Source: Actinacidiphila paucisporea (GTDB taxonomy: Bacteria > Actinomycetota > Actinomycetes > Streptomycetales > Streptomycetaceae). Taken from it: a stretch of 64,000 nucleotides of DNA. The stretch covers positions 291,926 through 355,925 of the forward strand of contig NZ_FRBI01000003.1 in NCBI RefSeq assembly GCF_900142575.1, given 5' to 3'. Below the pieces are notes generated by a model that made no database searches, was not told the DNA's origin, and worked only from the letters and a program-made list of their open reading frames with translations. The translations under genes were made by a program, and so were the position numbers. Each line of letters opens with the position of its first letter. The first letter of the stretch is position 1. Of this stretch, positions 25,362 to 34,270 are shown in pieces.

Positions 25362-25994
25362 ATGCGGATCGGGATACTGGGCACGGGGACTCTCGCGGTC
25401 GGGCTGGGCGCCGCGTGGGCGCGGGCCGGGCACGAGGTGCTGGTCGCGGGCCGCTCGGCGCGGAAGGCGGCGGACGCGGCGGCGGCGATCGGCGGTGAGG
25501 CCGAGGCGGTCGAGCCCCCGGCGGCGGTCGCCGGCCGGGACGCGGTGCTGGTCGCCGTCACCTGGCAGGGCGTGGCGGAGATGCTCCGCGCGGCCGGCGC
25601 GGCGGACGGCTCGCTGGCGGGCACACCGCTCATCGACCCGACCAACGCGGTCGAGCACGGTGTCGGCGAACTCCTCCCCGCGGACGGCCGTGCCGCGGCC
25701 GAGCACATCGCCGGGTGGGCGCCGGGCGCGCACGTCGTCAAGGGCTTCCACCTCTTCGCCGCCGACCAGTGGTCGCCGGGGCGCGAACCGGTCACGGTCG
25801 CCCTCGCCGGTGATGACGACGGCGCTCTGCGTACGGTCTCCGACCTGGTACGCGACGCCGGCGGCCGCCCCGCCGTGCTCGGTCCGCTGCGCCGGGCCCG
25901 CCAACTGGAGGAGGTCGCCGGCTTCGTCATCGGCCTGGTCTTCGCCGGCGTCGATCCCAGCTCGGCGATTCCCCGGATGCCGATGTCCGCGTGA
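25362..25994 (+). CDS. NADP/F420-binding reductase-like protein (Rossmann)
   Basis: About 210 residues. MRIGILGTGTLAVGLGAAWA is a GxGxxxxG Rossmann motif followed by HEVLVAGRSARKAAD, where the Arg-Ser pair suggests a preference for NADP(H). LIDPTNAVEHGVGELLP and AHVVKGFHLFAADQW fit the family of F420H2:NADP oxidoreductase-like proteins annotated as NADPH-dependent F420 reductases or dinucleotide-binding proteins. The C-terminal substrate domain is short. ATG at 25362 has GGAGGAG 7 bases before it; the GTG at 25347 is less likely. It is divergent from the HxlR repressor, its probable regulator, suggesting induction by an electrophile. Confidence 0.85.
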   Translation: MRIGILGTGTLAVGLGAAWARAGHEVLVAGRSARKAADAAAAIGGEAEAVEPPAAVAGRDAVLVAVTWQGVAEMLRAAGAADGSLAGTPLIDPTNAVEHGVGELLPADGRAAAEHIAGWAPGAHVVKGFHLFAADQWSPGREPVTVALAGDDDGALRTVSDLVRDAGGRPAVLGPLRRARQLEEVAGFVIGLVFAGVDPSSAIPRMPMSA

Positions 25995-26263
25995 ACGGGC
26001 CCGCACGCCATGCGGGCGTACGGTCTCGGCTGGTTCCCCGCGAACCGTGACGGTCCGGGTGCCTGCGACCCAATGGATGCGACGGGGAGGGGGACGTCGC
26101 GGACCTCCCGGCCGGGACCTGCGGATTTTCGCACCCCGGCGACGTGAACCGTGGGGAAACCCGGGCGCGTGGTGTCTGAGGGCGCCAGTACACTCGGCTC
26201 GCCCTGTGTGACCTCGCCACCATCGCGCGAGGGCGGGGCGCTTTCCCTTGGGGGGGGGAATCC
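25995..26263. other. Upstream region of the large secreted protein, nothing specific seen
   Basis: 269 bases, no gene. A G-run just before ATG 26264 acts as the ribosome site. No promoter consensus is clear. Confidence 0.5.
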
Positions 26264-29200
26264 ATGACACTGCCTTCGGGCGCGCGTGCCTGTCGCACGC
26301 GCAGATCCACCTCCGCCGCGGCCGCATTGCTGCTCGGCGTGCTGGCCGCGCTCGTCGCGCCGACGGGCGCGGCGTTCGCGGCGACCGGCGGGGCCACCGG
26401 CCCGGTGGCCGGCTCGTCCACAACGGCGAGCGCGGCACCCGCCGTGAAGGCCCATGCGCGGCCCAAGGCCGCGACCGGCCCCGCCGCCGCCGGGCAGGCC
26501 CACCACGACGCCGCGATCCGCGAGATCCGGGCCGCCGACCTGCCCGAGTCCTGCTCAGGCGCCCTCGACCCTGTCACGGTCTACCACTGCGCGACCGTCC
26601 CGCAGGACGGCGCCGCGTACACGCTGACGGTGGCCAAGGGCCAGGACCTGCTGGCGTACGAGGTGGCATCCCAGGGCGACGACACGCTCGCCATGCTCAC
26701 CGGCCCGGACGGCCAGAGCGTGTCCTGCCAGTCGTACGGCAACTTCCAGCAGAGGTGTCCCAGCGTCGCCGCCGGCACGTACACCCTCACGGTCACCGGT
26801 CGGTACGGTCTGACGCCCGAGTTCTCGGTGTCGTACCTGATGCCGCTGTCCACCGCGGGCTGCACCGCCGTGAGCGAGGCGGACACCGCGCTGGGCGACC
26901 CCAGGCACTTCACCGGCACGCTGGCCGCCGGGAGCATCGGCGACTGCTACGCCCTGCCCTCGGCCGCCGGGGACACCCTGCGGGTCCTCGCCTCGGTCTA
27001 CTCCGAGTACATCACGGTCTACGACGCGGTCGGCACCGTGGTCTGCTGGCAGAACAATCCCTGCCGGCTGACCGGCACGGCCCCCTACCGGGCGCTGGTG
27101 TGGACCGACGGCGGCACCACCCTCGACTACGCCGTCACCGCCACGCGCCTGTCCGACCCCCAGGGCTGCGCGGCCGTACAGGTTCAGCCCTACGGCTCGG
27201 TGCCGGCCGCCAGCACCTCGCCCTGCCGCACGCTGCACATCCCCGCCGACGGCTCGTACCTGATCGGCGCCTCCAGCGCGGACCGTCAGGTCACGGGGGC
27301 ACTGTCCACCACGGACGGCACCGAGGTCCCCTGCTACTCCGGCGACGACTACATGGCCCAGGGCTGTGCGCTCTCCGCGGGCGACTACATCTGGGCGGCC
27401 GGCACCAGCGACATCCCCGCGGCGGGCTTCGCCCTGGCCCTGCACAAGGTCGGCCAGACCGACGGCTGCACCACGGGACGCGACGACACCTACGCCTCCG
27501 GCCAGGCACAGGCCGCCGTCTCGGCGCCCGGCCAGGAGTTCTGCTGGACGCTGCCCACCGCCACGGGCAGCGGCCTGTACCTGGCGACCACCACCACCGG
27601 CCCCTCCCTGACGAAGGCGGTGTACGACGCCAAGGGCATCAGCCAGTGCGAAACCGACTACTCCTTCGACGTCTGCAAGCTGACCGGCACCGCGCCCTTC
27701 CGCATGGTGCTCGCCGCCCCTGCCACCGCCACCTACCAGGTGACGGTGCAGCGCACCGGCAACACCGCCGGCTGCACCACCTGGCCGCGCACCGCGTACG
27801 GCAGCGGTTCCGCGGGCGCGCACGTCGCGCTGACCGCCACGGCGCAGACCGCCTGCCTGGCGCTGCCCGCCGGCGGGCACTCCACGGGTGAGGTCTTCGA
27901 CTACACCGACACCGGCAACCAGCTCAACGCCTCGTTCCAGGTGTACGACGCCAAGGGCGACAAGGTGTGCTCCTCCTTGGGCAGTTCGCTCGCCCCGTGC
28001 GCGCTGGCCTCCGGTGTCTCCTACGCGGCGCTGCTCGTCGGCACCGGCCGCGTCGACACCTACGACGTGGCGCGGCACGACGTCTCCGGCGGCGCGTCCT
28101 GTGCCGCCCCGGCGTCGACCGCGATGGGCGGCGCCTCCACCGGCTACACCCTCTCCTCTGCGCTGGACGAGCGGTGCCTGCGGGTCTCCGCCGCCGCGGG
28201 CGACAGGATGTGGTTCGCCGTCCGCACGCCCGGCGCCGCGCGCAAGACCGGCGCGGAACTGCTGGTCTTCGACGGCACCGGCCGCATCCTGTGCTGGCAG
28301 CACGGCTCGTCCTGCCGGGCCACCGGAGGCACGTCCTACGTCGTCGTGATCGCCGCCGACTACGGTGACGCGCCGATCGCGGCGCACGTCGACACCTGGA
28401 AGGTGGGCACCGCCTCCGGCTGGGCGCCGCAGTGCACCGCCCATCCGCTCACGCCGGACACCTTCACCCCGCGCAGCGGAACCCTGACCGAGACCGCGAC
28501 CGCGTACTGCGCGGTGATGCCGGTCACGACCTGGCAGCGCTTCAACGTCTACGGCACGGACAGCGAGACCTCGTACCCGGCGACGCCGCAGTTCGACATG
28601 TTCAGCGCGGACGCGAGCCGATGGGCCGGCACCTCCATCGACTCCTATTACCAGTGCTTCGGTCAGAACTACGGCACCTTCGCCTACCAGTGCCTCGCCG
28701 ACGGCAACGCCACGGCGACGCAGGCCGTCCTGATCCTGTCGCCGGGCGACACGGCGGCGCCGCTGGAGTACACGATGCAGGGCGTGTGCCAGTCCGGCTG
28801 CGCGAGCCAGACGCCGCTGCCGACCATCGGCGGGCTGAGCACGTCCACCGGGCAGTCCGGCACGCAGAACCAGCTCGTGGTCCACGGCGCGCACCTGACC
28901 CTCGACACCCAGGTGGAGCTGAGCCGGAACGGCGCGGCGGTGGGCACCCGCCCGAGTACGGCCGTCGCGATCACCGGCGACTCCACCTCGCTCACCGTGC
29001 TGCTTGACACCGGGGGCGTGTCGCCCGGCACGTACGACGTGTCGCTCGTCCGCTACGGCTCGCCCGACACCTCGGAGGACGGCACCCTCCACAACGCCTA
29101 CACCGTCACCGCCGCCCCGGCGCCCGCGCGCAGTACCCTCGTGCCGCTGTCGCCGACGCGGTTCCTGGACACCCGGTACGGCACGGGTGCGCCCAAGGCC

Positions 29201-30262
29201 CGGGTCGGTGCGGGCGGTGTCGTGAAACTGAAGGTCGCGGGCGCGCACGGGGTGCCGGCGACCGGGGTCAGCGCGGTGGTCATGAACGTCACCGCCGTCA
29301 ACCCGAGCACCGGCGGCTTCGTGACCGTCTACCCCGACGGGCAGCCGCTCCCCTCGGTGTCGAACGTCAACTTCCGCGCCGGGCAGACCATCCCCAGCCT
29401 CGTCACCGTTCCGGTGGGCGCCAATGGGACGGTGGATCTGCGCAACACCTATGGCGCGGTCGACCTGGTGGCCGACGTCACCGGCTACTACACGTCCTCC
29501 GGCGGCGGTTCTTCGCTCAAGGCGCTGTCGCCGACACGGTTCCTCGACACCCGGTACGGCACGGGTGCGCCCAAGGCCCGGGTCGGTGCGGGCGGTGTCG
29601 TGAAACTGAAGGTCGCGGGCGCGCACGGGGTGCCGGCGACCGGGGTCAGCGCGGTGGTCATGAACGTCACCGCCGTCAACCCGACCTCCAGCGGCTTCGT
29701 GACCGTCTACCCTGACGGCAGCGCGGTGCCGCAGGCGTCGAACCTGAACTTCACCAAGGGCGAGACCATCCCCAACCTGGTGATCGTTCCGGTGGCGGCG
29801 AACGGGACGGTGGACCTGCGCAACGCCTACGGCACGGTAGACCTGGTGGCCGACGTCACCGGCTACTACACCGCGTCGGGCGCGGGGTTCTCCACCGCGG
29901 GACCGGTGCGGCTGCTGGACACGCGCACCGGCCTGGGCGCGCGGGCCGGCACGGTCGGGCCGGGCGGAGTGGTCAGCATCCCGGTCGCCGGTGTGGCGGG
30001 CGTGCCGTCCCAGGACGAGGGCCTGACCGCCGTCGTCCTCAATGTGACGGTGACCGGGCCCAGCACCTCCGACTTCCTGACCGTCCACCCGCACGGCCGG
30101 CCCCTGCCGGGGGCGTCGAACCTGAACTTCACGAAGGGCGAGACGATTTCCAACCTGGTGGTGGTACCGGTGATCGACGGCCGCATCACCTTCGCCAACC
30201 ACTTCGGCACGGTCAACGTGGTCGCCGACCTGAACGGCTACTTCACCTCGACGACCGCCTGA
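26264..30262 (+). CDS. Large secreted multi-domain protein with Cys-rich beta repeats, IPT-like domain and three C-terminal DTR repeats
   Basis: 1,332 residues with a Sec signal (CRTRRSTSAAAALLLGVLAA, cleavage near AFAATG). Residues about 90-840 form roughly seven diverged units of 100-110 residues, each with paired cysteines (patterns like GDCYALPSAAGD, VVCWQNNPCRLTGTAPYRAL, ISQCETDYSFDVCKLTGTAP); they resemble pre-peptidase-type beta-sandwich repeats. Residues about 860-950 look like an IPT/TIG domain. The last 370 residues are three copies of a unit beginning SPTRFLDTRYGTGAPKA and ending VDLVADVTGYYT. No catalytic domain is recognised, so it is probably an extracellular adhesin, spore-coat or matrix protein. 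It is monocistronic and ends at a 24-base-stem terminator. Confidence 0.85.
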   Translation: MTLPSGARACRTRRSTSAAAALLLGVLAALVAPTGAAFAATGGATGPVAGSSTTASAAPAVKAHARPKAATGPAAAGQAHHDAAIREIRAADLPESCSGALDPVTVYHCATVPQDGAAYTLTVAKGQDLLAYEVASQGDDTLAMLTGPDGQSVSCQSYGNFQQRCPSVAAGTYTLTVTGRYGLTPEFSVSYLMPLSTAGCTAVSEADTALGDPRHFTGTLAAGSIGDCYALPSAAGDTLRVLASVYSEYITVYDAVGTVVCWQNNPCRLTGTAPYRALVWTDGGTTLDYAVTATRLSDPQGCAAVQVQPYGSVPAASTSPCRTLHIPADGSYLIGASSADRQVTGALSTTDGTEVPCYSGDDYMAQGCALSAGDYIWAAGTSDIPAAGFALALHKVGQTDGCTTGRDDTYASGQAQAAVSAPGQEFCWTLPTATGSGLYLATTTTGPSLTKAVYDAKGISQCETDYSFDVCKLTGTAPFRMVLAAPATATYQVTVQRTGNTAGCTTWPRTAYGSGSAGAHVALTATAQTACLALPAGGHSTGEVFDYTDTGNQLNASFQVYDAKGDKVCSSLGSSLAPCALASGVSYAALLVGTGRVDTYDVARHDVSGGASCAAPASTAMGGASTGYTLSSALDERCLRVSAAAGDRMWFAVRTPGAARKTGAELLVFDGTGRILCWQHGSSCRATGGTSYVVVIAADYGDAPIAAHVDTWKVGTASGWAPQCTAHPLTPDTFTPRSGTLTETATAYCAVMPVTTWQRFNVYGTDSETSYPATPQFDMFSADASRWAGTSIDSYYQCFGQNYGTFAYQCLADGNATATQAVLILSPGDTAAPLEYTMQGVCQSGCASQTPLPTIGGLSTSTGQSGTQNQLVVHGAHLTLDTQVELSRNGAAVGTRPSTAVAITGDSTSLTVLLDTGGVSPGTYDVSLVRYGSPDTSEDGTLHNAYTVTAAPAPARSTLVPLSPTRFLDTRYGTGAPKARVGAGGVVKLKVAGAHGVPATGVSAVVMNVTAVNPSTGGFVTVYPDGQPLPSVSNVNFRAGQTIPSLVTVPVGANGTVDLRNTYGAVDLVADVTGYYTSSGGGSSLKALSPTRFLDTRYGTGAPKARVGAGGVVKLKVAGAHGVPATGVSAVVMNVTAVNPTSSGFVTVYPDGSAVPQASNLNFTKGETIPNLVIVPVAANGTVDLRNAYGTVDLVADVTGYYTASGAGFSTAGPVRLLDTRTGLGARAGTVGPGGVVSIPVAGVAGVPSQDEGLTAVVLNVTVTGPSTSDFLTVHPHGRPLPGASNLNFTKGETISNLVVVPVIDGRITFANHFGTVNVVADLNGYFTSTTA
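29140..30255 (+). repeat. Three tandem copies of a 378-base DTR-type repeat
   Basis: Copies 1 and 2 are offset by exactly 378 bases (126 codons), and bases 29168-29306 are identical to 29546-29684 over 139 bases. Copy 3 is diverged at DNA level but keeps LLDTRTG, VLNVTVTGPS and VVADLNGYF. Confidence 0.9.
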
Positions 30263-30283
30263 CCCCGAGGTCCGGTCCCTGGT

Positions 30284-30338
30284 ACGACGTCGTCGGGCCC
30301 CCGCCGCTCTGCTCGCGGCGGGGGCCCGACGACGTCGT
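30284..30338. terminator. Bidirectional hairpin with a 24-base perfect stem
   Basis: The arms 30284-30307 and 30315-30338 are perfect inverse complements with a 7-base loop (TCTGCTC). It sits between convergent genes and can end both transcripts. Confidence 0.9.
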
Positions 30339-30374
30339 GGCCGGTGAGGCACGCCCCACCGAACGGTGCGGGAT

Positions 30375-31238
30375 CTACGACGCGGCCCAGGCCTGCTCCA
30401 GCTGGGTGCGGAAGGGGGCGGGCTCTCGGCCGATCAGTTCGGTCAACGTGGGGTCGACAACGGTGAACTCACCGTTGCGCGCCGCCGCGAAGATGCTCAG
30501 CATCAGGTCGGCGATCGGAGCCGGCGCACCGTGCGCCAGCGCCTGCTCGCGGAAGTCGTCATCGGCGACGACGGTGCGGGTGAAGGACCGGCCGGTGACC
30601 TCGGCCGCGATCTCGGCGACGGCGTCGAAGTCGAGCGCCGCCGGGCCGGTGAGCGGCGGGGTGGGTCCCTCGAAACGGCCCTCGTCGGCGAGGACCGCCG
30701 CAGTGGCCTCGGCGAGGTCGTCGTGTCCGGTCCAGGTGACGGGGCCGTCGGCGGGGAGGGCGATGTCGCCGGTGTGGCGCGCGGGCTCCAGGAACTGCAG
30801 GGCGCTGGCCGCGTAGAAGCCGTTGCGCAGCGCGGTCCAGGGCAGGCCGGTGGAGCGCAGCAGGTCCTCGGTCCTGGCGTGGTCGCGGCATGCCTGGAAG
30901 CGGGAGTCGTGGGCGGCGCCCATCTGGCTGGTGTAGAGGATGCGGCCGACGCCGGCCTTCACGGCGGCGTCGATGGCGGTGCGGTGGCCGGCGACGCACT
31001 CCTCGCCCGTGCGGTCGAGGGAGACGAGGAGCAGTTGCCCGGCGCCCTCGAAGGAGTGCACGAGCGAGGCGGGATCGTCGAAGCTGCCCTGCCGGACGCG
31101 GACGCCGCGGTCGGCGAGGTCCTGGGCCTTGCGGGGGTCGCGGACGCTGACACCGACGCCGTGGGCGGGGACACGCTCCAGGAGGCGCTCGACGGTGCGG
31201 CGCCCGAGCTTTCCGGTGGCTCCGGTCACGATGATCAC
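30375..31238 (-). CDS. NmrA-like NAD(P)-binding oxidoreductase or redox sensor
   Basis: 287 residues. The N terminus is IIVTGATGKLGRRTVERLLE, an atypical-SDR Rossmann loop (GATGxLG), followed by VSVRDPRKAQDLADRGVRV. LYTSQMGAAHDSRFQACRDH, then LPWTALRNGFYAASALQFLE, match the QorB/NmrA-like group (quinone oxidoreductase 2 type), which lack the usual SDR Tyr. The start is GTG at 31238 with GGGAG 8-9 bases upstream. It is divergent from a TetR gene in a 90-base gap, so it is probably its target; likely role is NADPH-dependent reduction or sensing of quinones. Confidence 0.88.
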   Translation of the reverse strand: MIIVTGATGKLGRRTVERLLERVPAHGVGVSVRDPRKAQDLADRGVRVRQGSFDDPASLVHSFEGAGQLLLVSLDRTGEECVAGHRTAIDAAVKAGVGRILYTSQMGAAHDSRFQACRDHARTEDLLRSTGLPWTALRNGFYAASALQFLEPARHTGDIALPADGPVTWTGHDDLAEATAAVLADEGRFEGPTPPLTGPAALDFDAVAEIAAEVTGRSFTRTVVADDDFREQALAHGAPAPIADLMLSIFAAARNGEFTVVDPTLTELIGREPAPFRTQLEQAWAAS

Positions 31239-31254
31239 GGGGTTTCTCCCAACA

Positions 31255-31308
31255 TTGCTTCCAGCGGAATCATCTCAACGGTAACATCGAAACTAACGCC
31301 GGAAGCAA
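31255..31308. promoter_or_regulatory. Divergent promoter region with separated inverted repeat
   Basis: TTGCTTCC (31255-31262) and GGAAGCAA (31301-31308) are exact inverse complements, 38 bases apart, in the AT-richer gap between the NmrA-like and TetR genes. They may be two half-sites or part of two operators for the TetR protein. Confidence 0.45.
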
Positions 31309-31328
31309 ATCCTCGATATCGTTGATTC

Positions 31329-32057
31329 ATGCCTGCTCGTGACACCACCGACAACCCGCGCCGTCGCATCGTCGTGGCGGCCGTCGAGCTGCTCGAGAGC
31401 GGCGGGCCGGACGCCGTGAGCACCCGCGCGGTCGCCGCCGCGGCCGGGATGCAGCCGCCCGCGATCTACCGCCTCTTCGGCGACAAGGAGGGCCTGCTGG
31501 AGGCAGTCGCCGAGCACGGCTACGCACAGTTCCTGGAGAGCAAGCGCGCGCAGCTCGATTCCGCCCCGGACGACCCGGTGGAGGAGCTGCGCCGCGGTTG
31601 GGACCTGGTGGTCGAGTTCGGGGTCTCGCGCCCTGAGCTGTTCGCGGTGATGAACCGGGCCACCGGCCGGGGGCCGGACGCGGCACACCGCGCGGGCCTG
31701 GAGATCCTCCGCGGGCGGGTGCGCCGGCTGGCGGCCGGGGGGTGGCTGCGCGTCGACGAGGAACTGGCCGCCCAGATCATCCAGGCCACCGGCCAGGGCG
31801 CGGTCACCACCTGGCACTCCACGCCCGCAGAACGCCGCAATCCGCTGCTGCTGACCATCCTGCGCGAGTCCATGGTGGCCGCCGTCACGCGCGCCGAACC
31901 GACGGTCAACCCCGCGGAGTCCGGCCCCGCCCCCGCGGCCCGCGCACTGCGCGCGGCCCTCCCCGACGACGCCGGCGTCCTCAGCGACGCCGAGCAGCAC
32001 CTGCTGCGCGAGTGGCTCACCCGCCTGGCGGCGGACGGCGGCGCACCGCGAGCCTGA
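31329..32057 (+). CDS. TetR-family transcriptional regulator
   Basis: 242 residues. RRRIVVAAVELLESGGPDAV, then STRAVAAAAGMQPPAIYRLF, then GDKEGLLEAVAEHGY is a clear TetR HTH. The C-terminal domain is longer than average (TetR_C of the 33-type; AEQHLLREWLTRLAADGG at the end). It is divergent from the NmrA-like oxidoreductase, which it probably represses. ATG at 31329 follows GATATCGTTGATTC with no Shine-Dalgarno sequence, so it may be translated from a leaderless or nearly leaderless transcript. The SDR gene 136 bases downstream may also belong to its regulon. Confidence 0.9.
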   Translation: MPARDTTDNPRRRIVVAAVELLESGGPDAVSTRAVAAAAGMQPPAIYRLFGDKEGLLEAVAEHGYAQFLESKRAQLDSAPDDPVEELRRGWDLVVEFGVSRPELFAVMNRATGRGPDAAHRAGLEILRGRVRRLAAGGWLRVDEELAAQIIQATGQGAVTTWHSTPAERRNPLLLTILRESMVAAVTRAEPTVNPAESGPAPAARALRAALPDDAGVLSDAEQHLLREWLTRLAADGGAPRA

Positions 32058-32192
32058 CCCCGCGTGCCGGGCGCCGAACGGGGACCGAGAAAGGCCGTGT
32101 CAGACCCGCGTGTCAGATACGGCGAGGCTGTCTCGTCTCAGGTGGCGACGACAGGTTCCGCAGGAACCGACCTCGACACGAAGGAGCCGGCC

Positions 32193-32960
32193 ATGAGCGA
32201 AGAGACCACCCACCAGCAGGTCGCGCTGGTCACCGGGGCCAACAAGGGCATAGGCCGCGGGGTTGCCGAGCAACTCGCCGCGCTCGGCATGACGGTCCTG
32301 ATCGGCGCCAGGGACCCGCGGCGTGGCGAGGAGGCCGCGGCGGAGTTGCGGGCTGCGGGCGGCGACGCGCACGCGGTCACCTTGGACGTCACCGACCCGG
32401 CCTCCGTCCGCGAGGCCGCACAGCAGATCGAGGAGCGTTTCGGCCACCTCGACGTGCTGGTCAACAACGCCGGCATCACCGGCTCCGGGCAGGTCTCGCC
32501 CGAGAACGCCCACGATCAGGTCCCCAGCGCTGTCGACCTCGACACTGTGCGGGCGGTGTTCGAGACCAATGTCTTCGGGGTGATCGCGGTGACCAACGCC
32601 GTGCTGCCGCTGCTGCGTCGATCGCCGGCAGCACGCGTCGTCAACGTCAGCAGTCACGCCGCGTCGCTGACCCTCACCAGCGATCCGGACGGGCCCTTCG
32701 CCGCACTACTGCCGTCCGCGGCGTACTCGCCGTCCAAGAGCGCACTGACCGCACTGACCGTGCAGTACGCCAACGAGCTGCGCAAGGACGGCATTCTCGT
32801 CAACGCCGCCGCACCCGGCTACGTCGACACCGACAGCAACGACCACACCGGCTTCCTCACGGTCGCACAGGGAGCCGCGATCGTCGTACGCCTGGCCGTC
32901 CTGGGCGCGGACGGGCCGACCGCCGGATTCTTCAGCGAGGACGGCCCGGTGCCCTGGTGA
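32193..32960 (+). CDS. SDR-family NAD(P)-dependent oxidoreductase
   Basis: 255 residues, classical SDR: QVALVTGANKGIGRGVAEQL (TGxxxGIG loop), DVLVNNAGITGSG (NNAG), VVNVSSHAAS with the catalytic Ser, and SAAYSPSKSALTAL with the catalytic Tyr and Lys. The C terminus EDGPVPW is the ending typical of carbonyl-reductase-like bacterial SDRs of this subgroup. AAGGAG lies 7 bases before the ATG at 32193. It follows the TetR gene and precedes an ECF41 sigma gene. A related SDR lies at 41871-42605 (41% or so by eye over the motif regions). It probably reduces a small carbonyl or quinone substrate. Confidence 0.92.
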   Translation: MSEETTHQQVALVTGANKGIGRGVAEQLAALGMTVLIGARDPRRGEEAAAELRAAGGDAHAVTLDVTDPASVREAAQQIEERFGHLDVLVNNAGITGSGQVSPENAHDQVPSAVDLDTVRAVFETNVFGVIAVTNAVLPLLRRSPAARVVNVSSHAASLTLTSDPDGPFAALLPSAAYSPSKSALTALTVQYANELRKDGILVNAAAPGYVDTDSNDHTGFLTVAQGAAIVVRLAVLGADGPTAGFFSEDGPVPW

Positions 32961-33047
32961 CGGTGCCACCGAACCGCGGTGCCTTCCCCGGGTCACGAGG
33001 TGTCGCCCCGGCATCATCGGCAGCAGGGTTCTCACGGAGGAGCGGGT

Positions 33048-33971
33048 GTGACGAAGGCCGAGGAATTCGAGCAGTTGAGGCCGCTGCTGTTCTCGATCGC
33101 CTACCGGATCCTGGGGGCTGTGAGCGAGGCCGAGGACGCGGTCCAGGAGACATGGCTGCGCTACCAGGCCGCCTCCGCCCGGCCCCGGTCGGCCAAGGCG
33201 TTCCTGTCGACTGTGGTCACCCGGATCTCGATCGACGTGCTGCGCTCGGCTCGCGTCCGCCGGGAGGAGTACGTCGGCCCGTGGCTTCCCGAACCGCTGC
33301 TGACCGACCCGTACGACGACCCGGCGCGGTCCGCGGAACTCGCGGACTCGCTGTCGATGGCCGCCCTGCTGCTGCTGGAACGGCTCACCCCGCTCGAACG
33401 CGCGGTTTTCGTCCTGCGGGAGGTGTTCGCCTTCGGGTTCCCGGAGATCGCCTCGGCCGTCGGACGGACGGAGGCGGCGTGCCATCAACTCGCGGTACGC
33501 GCACGCCGCCACATGGACGCGGGCCGACCCCGGTTCGAAGCCGACCGCGACGAGCGCAAGGAACTCGCCGAGCGGTTCTTCGACGCCTTCCGGGAGGGCG
33601 ACGTCGACGGGCTGGCCCAACTGCTGGCCGCCGACGTACAGATGGTCGGTGACAGCGGCGGCAGGGCCCCGCAATTCGTGCCCGTTCTCCTCGGTGCCGA
33701 GCCCGTGCTCCGGCTGCTCGCGGCGTTCACCCCCCTGGTCGTCAGGGGGGCCGGCGTCGTGCAGCCCCAGCAGGTGAACGGCCAGCCGGGCGCGATCCTC
33801 CGCGACCGGGACGGCCGGGTTCTGGGCACCTGGTCGCTCGACGTCGTCGACGGGCGGATCCAGACGATCCGCACGGTGAACAACCCGGAGAAGCTCGGGC
33901 ATATCGGGCCGGTGGGGGACGCCTGGGAAGCGCTCCGCGAGGCGAACCATCAGCGCCCGAAGGCAGGTTGA
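33048..33971 (+). CDS. ECF41-type (SigJ-like) sigma factor with SnoaL-like C-terminal domain
   Basis: 307 residues from a GTG with GGAGGAG in front. Sigma2: LRPLLFSIAYRILGAVSEAE and DAVQETWLRYQ. Sigma4: LTPLERAVFVLREVFAFGFP then ASAVGRTEAACHQLAVRARR. The C-terminal SnoaL-like domain has MVGDSGGRAP and ends with VNNPEKLGHI, the NPxKL signature of ECF41. It is a paralogue of the sigma factor at 22251, but has no CMD-like gene beside it; the nearest upstream gene is an SDR, 87 bases away, which may be its target instead. No anti-sigma gene is present, as usual for this group. Confidence 0.9.
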   Translation: MTKAEEFEQLRPLLFSIAYRILGAVSEAEDAVQETWLRYQAASARPRSAKAFLSTVVTRISIDVLRSARVRREEYVGPWLPEPLLTDPYDDPARSAELADSLSMAALLLLERLTPLERAVFVLREVFAFGFPEIASAVGRTEAACHQLAVRARRHMDAGRPRFEADRDERKELAERFFDAFREGDVDGLAQLLAADVQMVGDSGGRAPQFVPVLLGAEPVLRLLAAFTPLVVRGAGVVQPQQVNGQPGAILRDRDGRVLGTWSLDVVDGRIQTIRTVNNPEKLGHIGPVGDAWEALREANHQRPKAG

Positions 33972-34103
33972 CCGAGGAGCCGGCGGTGCTCCGCGGCGGA
34001 GGAGCCCGGCCTCCGCCGACCGGGCTCCGGCCCGCATCGCACGGCGTCATCGCGGCATCGCCGGGCACCGGCGTGCCGCGACGGGTCGCGTAGGCTTCGG
34101 CGT

Positions 34104-34270
34104 GTGGGAGAGGGAACCGGTCGGGTGCGCGGGGAGATCAGTGTGTCCCGTATCGCCGACCTCGCGGGGGTGTCGGCCTCGACCGTGTCGAAGGTGATCC
34201 ACGGGCGAACCGGGGTGTCGGTGGGCACCCGGCAGCGGATCGAGGAGCTGATCCGCGAGCACGGACGGGG
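34104..34270 (+). pseudogene. LacI-family regulator, N-terminal fragment only
   Basis: The frame opens at GTG 34104 and reads ISVSRIADLAGVSASTVSKV, then IHGRTGVSVGTRQRIEELIR, a textbook LacI-type HTH and hinge start. After EHGRG the homology ends abruptly and the frame runs into low-complexity Arg/Pro sequence. About 280 residues of ligand-binding domain are missing. The next bases belong, in another frame, to the tail of a secreted carbohydrate-binding protein, so this is the left side of a deletion joint. Confidence 0.85.

Noticed and set aside
29140-30255. CRISPR array
   Set aside because: Repeats are long, in frame and protein-coding; no short repeats with unique spacers were found anywhere in the window.
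26555-30352. 1,265-codon minus-strand frame opposite the large secreted protein
   Set aside because: Antisense shadow; Gly/Arg/Val-rich and no start signals or domains, while the plus frame has a signal peptide and repeats.
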